DNA of 64,000 nt, from contig NZ_BDCH01000028.1 in assembly GCF_001613405.1 (NCBI RefSeq), positions 231,990 through 295,989 on the forward strand, written 5' to 3'. Below the pieces are notes generated by a model. That model was not told the origin of the DNA and searched no databases. It saw only the letters and a program-made list of their open reading frames with translations. Below, piece after piece: positions 59,928 through 64,000 of the stretch; positions within the stretch are counted from its first letter, which is position 1; each line of letters opens with the position of its first letter. Position numbers and translations under genes: made by a program. Source of the DNA: Nocardia crassostreae (GTDB lineage Bacteria > Actinomycetota > Actinomycetes > Mycobacteriales > Mycobacteriaceae).

Positions 59928-61379
59928 TCAGTGCGCGGTGGGCCGGTTCAGCGCGAACGCCGCGATCAGCACCACCGCGATGACCGCCAGGGCGCTGAGC
60001 CCCGCCACATCCATGCCGTGCACGAAATCGCCTCTGCCGTGCGCGTTTCCGAGCGCGCTGAAGAAGATGGTGCCGAGCACGGTCGCGCCGATGGCATTGC
60101 CGAACTGCTGCGCGGAGGTGAGCACCCCGGCCGCCATTCCGGCCTGATGACCCGGAACGCCGGAGGAAAGCACCGCGCCGATGGTCGCCGGGATGGCCAT
60201 GCCATTGCCCAGGCCGACCAGCATCATGCCGGGGATGAGCACAGTGGCGCTGACCGCGGAGCCGTACCAGGCCAGGACACCGCTGGTCACCAGCATGCCG
60301 AGCAGGCTGATGCTCGCGCCCAGCAGAATGACCCGATTGCCGATCCGCTCGGCGATGCGGCGGGCGTAGAACGAGCTGAGGGCGAAGCACAGGCCCAGCG
60401 GGGCGAAGGTGAGCCCGGCCGCGAGCGGGTCCATGCCCAGGCCGTTCTGCAACAGCAGGGTCAGGCAGAGCATGAATCCGGCGAAGAAGGTCAGATAGCC
60501 GCCGGAGACCACCATGCCCGCCAGGAACTTCCGGTCACCGATGAGGTCGGTGTCCAGCACGGGCTGGCCGCCCGCGCGCAGCAGCCGGTTCTCGTAGCGC
60601 AGGGTCAGCAGCAGCATCGGGGCCGCGGCGGCCAGCGAGATCCAGGTCCACAGCGGCCAGCCCTCCGGGCGACCGAGCGTCACCGGGATCAGCACCAGCG
60701 CGAGCGCCGTCGAAATGCCCAGGGCGCCGAGGAGATCCAGGCGCGGCCGCGAGGTCTGCTCGTGCCGCGGCAGCCAGCGCGCGGCGAGCGCGGCGGCGGC
60801 GATGCCGATGGGCACATTGATGAGGAACAGGCTCCGCCAGCCCCATCCGAACAGGTCGAGATCGAGCAGGACGCCGCCGAGCACCTGACCGGCCACCGCG
60901 CCGATACCGATGGTGGCGCCGAATCCGGCCATGGCCCTGGGGCGTTCGCCCGCCGGGAACATGGTGTTGATGAGCGCCAGCACCTGCGGAATCATGGCCG
61001 CCGCGGTCATGCCCTGCAGCACCCGGAATCCGACCAGCGACCAGGAGTTCCACGCCAGTCCGCAGAGCAGCGAGGCGAGGGTGAAGGCCAGCATGCCGAC
61101 GACGAACATGCGCCGGTGCCCGAACAGATCGCCGAGCCGACCGCCGGTGACCAGGCCGCTGGCATAGGCGAATCCGTAACCGCCGACGACCAATTCGAGG
61201 GCGGCCTCGGAGGCAGCGAGGTCGTGCTGCAGGGACGAGGCGGCGACATTGACGACGAAGTAGTCGAACATCGCCATGAACATGGCGCTGAGGATCACCG
61301 GCAGCGCCCGCCACCGCGCCGCGAACTCACCCGGTGCGGCGGACGGGACTGCGGCGGGCGGGTTGTGAAGACTTGTCAC
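59928..61379 (-). CDS. MFS drug-efflux transporter, DHA2 (14-helix) type
   Basis: 483 residues from the GTG at 61379 with GGGAG 6 bases upstream. Fourteen hydrophobic segments can be counted. Signature loops: DYFVVNVAASSLQHDL (helix 1), GRLGDLFGHRRMF (motif A) and RVLQGMTAAAMIPQVLALI (motif B/C region). Proton-driven export of hydrophobic compounds. Divergent from a TetR gene with two palindromic operators between them, the classical repressor-pump arrangement. A longer start at 61466 would cross an operator. Confidence 0.9.
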   Translation of the reverse strand: MTSLHNPPAAVPSAAPGEFAARWRALPVILSAMFMAMFDYFVVNVAASSLQHDLAASEAALELVVGGYGFAYASGLVTGGRLGDLFGHRRMFVVGMLAFTLASLLCGLAWNSWSLVGFRVLQGMTAAAMIPQVLALINTMFPAGERPRAMAGFGATIGIGAVAGQVLGGVLLDLDLFGWGWRSLFLINVPIGIAAAALAARWLPRHEQTSRPRLDLLGALGISTALALVLIPVTLGRPEGWPLWTWISLAAAAPMLLLTLRYENRLLRAGGQPVLDTDLIGDRKFLAGMVVSGGYLTFFAGFMLCLTLLLQNGLGMDPLAAGLTFAPLGLCFALSSFYARRIAERIGNRVILLGASISLLGMLVTSGVLAWYGSAVSATVLIPGMMLVGLGNGMAIPATIGAVLSSGVPGHQAGMAAGVLTSAQQFGNAIGATVLGTIFFSALGNAHGRGDFVHGMDVAGLSALAVIAVVLIAAFALNRPTAH

Positions 61380-61460
61380 GTGGTTCTCCCGAACGGGTAA
61401 GCGGGAAATAGGGGACGTGGGGCGCGACGTTGCGCCGGAATGCGGATCTCGCGAGAGGTT

Positions 61461-61476
61461 AACCAACTGGTTGGTT
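61461..61476. promoter_or_regulatory. TetR operator 1, AACCAAC-TG-GTTGGTT
   Basis: A perfect 7-2-7 palindrome in the MFS/TetR intergenic region on the MFS side. The half-site matches operator 2. Confidence 0.65.
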
Positions 61477-61505
61477 GAAACTATTTCACCGCATCGCGCA
61501 CCGTG

Positions 61506-61523
61506 TCAACTGATTAGTTGGTT
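61506..61523. promoter_or_regulatory. TetR operator 2, CAACT-GATT-AGTTG
   Basis: Imperfectly symmetrical, sharing AGTTGGTT with operator 1 and abutting the -10 box of the tetR gene, so it should mediate autorepression. Confidence 0.6.
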
Positions 61524-61528
61524 ACCAT
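61523..61528 (+). promoter_or_regulatory. -10 box for the TetR gene at 61536
   Basis: TACCAT lies at -13 to -8 from the ATG and overlaps operator 2 by one base. Confidence 0.4.
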
Positions 61529-61535
61529 TGTGGAC

Positions 61536-62117
61536 ATGGCACCCAGGGATCCCGAAGCCACGAAGGCGCGTATCTTCGCCGCCGCCATGGACGAATTCGC
61601 CGCCTACGGCATCGCCGGGGCCCGGGTCGACCGCATCGCCCGCAATGCCAATGCCAACAAGCAGCTCATCTACGCCTACTTCGGCGATAAGCAGCAGCTC
61701 TTCCATCAGGTCCTGGAGAAGGCCGTGCTCGATGTCGCCGAATCGGTGACCACCGATATCGAAGACCTCGACACCTGGATCGACGAGCACATCGACTACC
61801 ACCGCGAGCATCCCGAGTTGCTCCGCCTGCTCATGTGGGAGGCCCTCGAACTCGGCCCCGGCAACAGCACCGCCGGTGAGGTCCGCGCCGAGCGCTACCT
61901 CCAGAAGCGCACCAAGGTGGACGCCGCCCAGGGCAAGGGCCTCATTCGCGCGGATATGCCGCCCGGCTATGTCCTGCTCCTGCTCATGGGCATGATCAAC
62001 TATCCGGCCATGCTGCCCCATGTCGTTCCGTTCGTCCTCGACGGCGACGCCGATCTGGATCAGGTTCGCGCCTGGACCAGGGACGCCGTCCGCCGCGTGG
62101 TCGACGCCCCGCAGTAA
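61536..62117 (+). CDS. TetR-family repressor of the MFS pump
   Basis: 193 residues from the ATG at 61536 (MAPRDPEATKAR). DNA-binding helices ARIFAAAMDEFAAYGIAGAR and NANANKQLIYAYFGDKQQL, then a sensor domain with DEHIDYHREHPELLRLLMWE. It faces the MFS gene across two operators. Longer GTG/ATG readings from 61518 would begin inside the promoter. It probably derepresses the pump on binding a drug or fatty compound. Confidence 0.88.
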   Translation: MAPRDPEATKARIFAAAMDEFAAYGIAGARVDRIARNANANKQLIYAYFGDKQQLFHQVLEKAVLDVAESVTTDIEDLDTWIDEHIDYHREHPELLRLLMWEALELGPGNSTAGEVRAERYLQKRTKVDAAQGKGLIRADMPPGYVLLLLMGMINYPAMLPHVVPFVLDGDADLDQVRAWTRDAVRRVVDAPQ

Positions 62118-62120
62118 ACT
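62115..62120 (+). promoter_or_regulatory. -10 box for the Cpn10-like gene
   Basis: TAAACT lies exactly at -12 to -7 from the GTG at 62127; its first three bases are the TAA stop of the TetR gene. Confidence 0.42.
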
Positions 62121-62126
62121 GCCGCG

Positions 62127-62447
62127 GTGTCCGATCCAAAGCTCGAAATCCAAATGCTGCACGACCGCGTCATGGTGCGCATCAACCAGGAGGCGGGCGA
62201 GCGGCGCAGTAGCGGCGGCATCCTCATTCCGGCGACCGTCCAAGTGGCCAAACGCCTCTCGTGGGGCGAGGTCTGCGGCGTCGGATCCCATGTCCGCGCC
62301 GTCCACGTCGGCGATCAGGTGCTCTTCAGCGCCGAGGATCAGTACGAAGTGGAAATCCAGGCCCAGGCCTACTACGTCCTGCGCGAGCGCGACCTGCACG
62401 CCGTGGCCAACGAACGCCCCGAACACGGCACCGGCCTCTACCTGTAA
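62127..62447 (+). CDS. GroES/Cpn10-like protein without a GroEL partner
   Basis: 106 residues with the Cpn10 fold: EIQMLHDRVMVRINQEAGER, SSGGILIPATVQVAKRLSWGEV, VHVGDQVLFSAEDQYEVEI and ERDLHAV. The mobile-loop region (RRSSGGILIPAT) keeps the GGI(L)IP pattern that docks on GroEL. Acid-to-aliphatic differences and the C-terminal RPEHGTGLYL set it apart from housekeeping GroES, and no groEL is adjacent. It may serve a specialised or regulatory role. Confidence 0.75.
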   Translation: MSDPKLEIQMLHDRVMVRINQEAGERRSSGGILIPATVQVAKRLSWGEVCGVGSHVRAVHVGDQVLFSAEDQYEVEIQAQAYYVLRERDLHAVANERPEHGTGLYL

Positions 62448-62493
62448 ATCGCGACGGACCGGAACCCTCGCGGGTCCCGGGCCGCTGCCGCCG

Positions 62494-63282
62494 TCAGAGC
62501 GTCTTGACGGTGCCGCTGTCGATGACGAAGTCCGCGCCGACGATGTTCCCGGCGCGCTCGGAGACCAGGAAGGCGACCAGATCGGCCACCTCCTCCGGTT
62601 CGGTGATGCGGCGCGCGGCAATGCCGAACTGCTCCGGCAGGGCGGCCAGGAAGTCTTCCTGCGCAAGGCCGTTGGCCGCCGCGAACTTCGCGCCGATATT
62701 GCCGGGACCCCGCCACAGCTGGGTGCCGACCACGCCCGGCGATACGGTGTTCACCCGCACGCCCTGCGGACCGAACTCCTCGCTGAGCCGCTTGCTCAGC
62801 GCGGTGAGCGCCGCCTTGGCCTCGCTGTAGCCGGAGGGTCCGACGGCCGGGAGGCGCGAGTTGATGGAGGAGACGGTCACCATCGCCCCGCGCCGTTCGA
62901 TCAGGCTGGGCAGTGCCGCGCGGGTGGTGGTGACGACGCCGAAGAGGTTGAGCGCGAAGACATCTCGCCACTGCTCATCGGTGATGTCGAGGAAGCCGCC
63001 GAGGTTGAACTTGTCCCCGTCGCCGCCGCCGACATTGTTGACCAGGATATCGAGCCCGCCGAGTTCGGCCAGCGCCGCCTCGACCGCGGCGAGGGCTCCC
63101 GCGCCGGTGCTCAGGTCGGCGGATACGGTTCCGGCCGCGGCCTTTTCGAGTTCGGGCGTAATGGTGCGGGCGACGCCGAAGACGCGCACGCCCGCGGCGG
63201 CCAGCGCTTCGGTGACGGCCAGTCCGATGCCCCGGCTGGCGCCGGTGACGAGGGCGGTCTTGCCGTTCAATCCGAGATCCAT
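62494..63282 (-). CDS. Short-chain dehydrogenase/reductase
   Basis: 262 residues from the ATG at 63282 (GAAAGG 7 bases upstream). Motifs: ALVTGASRGIGLAVTEA (cofactor loop), NNVGGGDGDKF replacing NNAG, VSSINSRLPAVG and the catalytic YSEAK. Typical of NAD(P)H-dependent oxidoreductases of the FabG-like branch. An operator-like site, related to the one before the upstream tetR, overlaps its promoter, so that TetR probably controls it. Confidence 0.88.
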   Translation of the reverse strand: MDLGLNGKTALVTGASRGIGLAVTEALAAAGVRVFGVARTITPELEKAAAGTVSADLSTGAGALAAVEAALAELGGLDILVNNVGGGDGDKFNLGGFLDITDEQWRDVFALNLFGVVTTTRAALPSLIERRGAMVTVSSINSRLPAVGPSGYSEAKAALTALSKRLSEEFGPQGVRVNTVSPGVVGTQLWRGPGNIGAKFAAANGLAQEDFLAALPEQFGIAARRITEPEEVADLVAFLVSERAGNIVGADFVIDSGTVKTL

Positions 63283-63292
63283 GGTGCGTACC

Positions 63293-63316
63293 TTTCTTGA
63301 ACTACAGGTCAAAAAC
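63293..63316. promoter_or_regulatory. Operator-like site before the SDR gene
   Basis: The stretch has half-sites TTCTTGA and GGTCAA in inverted order and aligns at most positions with the central part of the palindrome at 63940-63977. It lies 11 bases before the SDR ATG. Confidence 0.5.
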
Positions 63317-63353
63317 TAGGGCAAAAGAAGAGGCCGCCCGGAGCGGCCCGTGG

Positions 63354-63929
63354 TCAGAGTGTGGTCAAAGCGGTGTCGATGATTCGGTACAGCGTCTCGT
63401 GGTCGGAAATCTTGGCCGAAACCCGCAGTCCCATAATGGTGTTCAGCAGGAACTCGGCCGTGGCCCGCGGATCGGCCTCGGCCCGCACATCCCCGTCACG
63501 CCGCCCCTGTTCGATGCGCGCGACGAACGCCTCGACCATGTGCTCCTGCGCGACGGACACGGCGCGCGTCGCTTCCGCATCCCGCCCGCCCAGCTCCATG
63601 GCGGTGTTCACCATCATGCAGCCCCGCCGGATCGGTTCCGCCAGATCGGAATCCACCGTGAACCGCATCCACGCCCGCAGCCGCTCCCGGGTCGTCCCTG
63701 GCTGGTTCAGGATCTCCGTGCATAAATCCACCCCCTGCCGGTCGTACCGCTCGAGCGCCCGATCGAACAGCTCCCGCTTGCTGCCGAACGTGTTGTACAG
63801 ACTCCCTTTTCCCACGCCGGTGGCCTCGGCCAACTGTGCGGGCGAGGTATTGCCGTACCCATGGGTCCAGAACGCCTCCATCGCACGGATCACCACGGCG
63901 TCCGTTTCGAAGTTGCGTGGCCTGCCCAT
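63354..63929 (-). CDS. TetR-family transcriptional regulator
   Basis: 191 residues from the ATG at 63929 (MGRPRNFETDAVV). DNA-binding helices AMEAFWTHGYGNTSPAQLAE and TGVGKGSLYNTFGSKRELFD; C-terminal domain with RRGCMMVNTAMELGG. The YcdC/RutR-like Cys before Met-Met is typical of quinone- or aldehyde-responsive members of this branch. TATTTT at -13 to -8 from 63929 favours this start over 63935. The promoter is covered by a 17-bp inverted repeat. It precedes the SDR gene in the same direction. Confidence 0.88.
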   Translation of the reverse strand: MGRPRNFETDAVVIRAMEAFWTHGYGNTSPAQLAEATGVGKGSLYNTFGSKRELFDRALERYDRQGVDLCTEILNQPGTTRERLRAWMRFTVDSDLAEPIRRGCMMVNTAMELGGRDAEATRAVSVAQEHMVEAFVARIEQGRRDGDVRAEADPRATAEFLLNTIMGLRVSAKISDHETLYRIIDTALTTL

Positions 63930-63936
63930 GGACATG

Positions 63937-63942
63937 AAAATA
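63937..63942 (-). promoter_or_regulatory. -10 box for the last TetR gene
   Basis: TATTTT on the minus strand lies at -13 to -8 from the ATG at 63929. Confidence 0.42.
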
Positions 63943-63977
63943 CCCCGTTCTTGACCTCGGGGTCAAGAACGGGGTAT
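63940..63977. promoter_or_regulatory. Perfect 17-bp inverted repeat, TetR autoregulatory operator
   Basis: Arms 63940-63956 and 63961-63977 are fully complementary around TCGG. The inner part TTCTTGACC / GGTCAAGAA recurs before the SDR gene. The site overlaps the -10 box, so binding would shut off the tetR promoter. Confidence 0.7.
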
Positions 63978-64000
63978 CTCCGTGAATTCGCTACAGCGCC

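Noticed and set aside
1..64000. Insertion sequences, prophage, CRISPR, tRNA or rRNA genes
   Set aside because: No transposase or integrase motif, no regularly spaced repeats and no cloverleaf candidate were seen; all gaps between genes are under about 300 bases.

Overview
The window is high-GC actinobacterial DNA with no mobile element, tRNA, rRNA or CRISPR array that I can see. Gene content and order match the M. tuberculosis block Rv3274c-Rv3309c: upp, pmmB, deoD, amiB1/amiA1, the Rv3304-like gene, lpdA, glpK/glpD, nei/lhr, pcd/lrpA/lat, accD5/accE5/maf/sseA/accA3, birA, the Rv3278c- and Rv3277-like genes, purK/purE and fadE25. Type VII secretion (T7SS) accessory genes, a Lrp-type lysine aminotransferase locus and an acyl-CoA carboxylase epsilon subunit point to a mycolic-acid bacterium. 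The mixture of families makes Nocardia or a close relative the best guess; this is inference from family knowledge, not from a search.

Layout. 1-1300: two T7SS-type genes, the first cut by the window edge. 1400-5700: nucleobase salvage (upp, pmmB, deoD) with small secreted and membrane proteins. 5880-11450: enoyl-CoA isomerase, two M20 amidohydrolases, a gamma-glutamylcyclotransferase-like protein and lpdA. 11640-14500: two proline-rich exported or anchored proteins. 14640-15830: a PLP aminotransferase behind a palindromic operator. 15810-18920: a tightly coupled EspC-like / alpha-beta hydrolase / lipoprotein set facing a YbaB-like gene. 18926-22340: divergent glpK and glpD. 22340-25410: an F420/NADP-type oxidoreductase remnant, a DUF397/XRE pair and nei. 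25420-33240: lhr, a phosphatase, a TetR and a patatin-SDR pair. 33260-36710: lysine catabolism (pcd, lrpA, lat). 36870-44830: a beta-propeller lipoprotein and the acyl-CoA carboxylase locus. 45010-48330: birA, desA and small membrane proteins. 48335-52970: two two-component systems. 53030-57430: gtrA, purK-purE, a TetR and fadE25. 57580-63930: oxidoreductase, MFS pump with its TetR, a lone Cpn10-like gene and an SDR with its TetR.

Three themes stand out. First, six genes are broken by in-frame stops or frameshifts: a T7SS hydrolase, a proline-rich membrane protein, an oxidoreductase, sseA, a DUF1707 protein and fadE25. Some look like true decay (sseA has also lost its catalytic cysteine), others could be sequence errors. 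Second, about twenty genes carry a TANNNT box 7-12 bases before an ATG/GTG, which suggests leaderless mRNAs and settles several starts. Third, a 12-base palindromic motif of the form TACYnGYGRGTA, with one degenerate copy, precedes the enoyl-CoA isomerase, accD5 (twice), accA3 and the glpK/glpD divergence, suggesting one lipid-metabolism regulon.

The most interesting candidate system is 15812-18495: an EspC-like small protein, a WXG-type hydrolase and a lipoprotein, each overlapping the next by ATGA. It resembles an effector/partner/immunity set of a T7SS lipase toxin, with the effector itself apparently inactivated.
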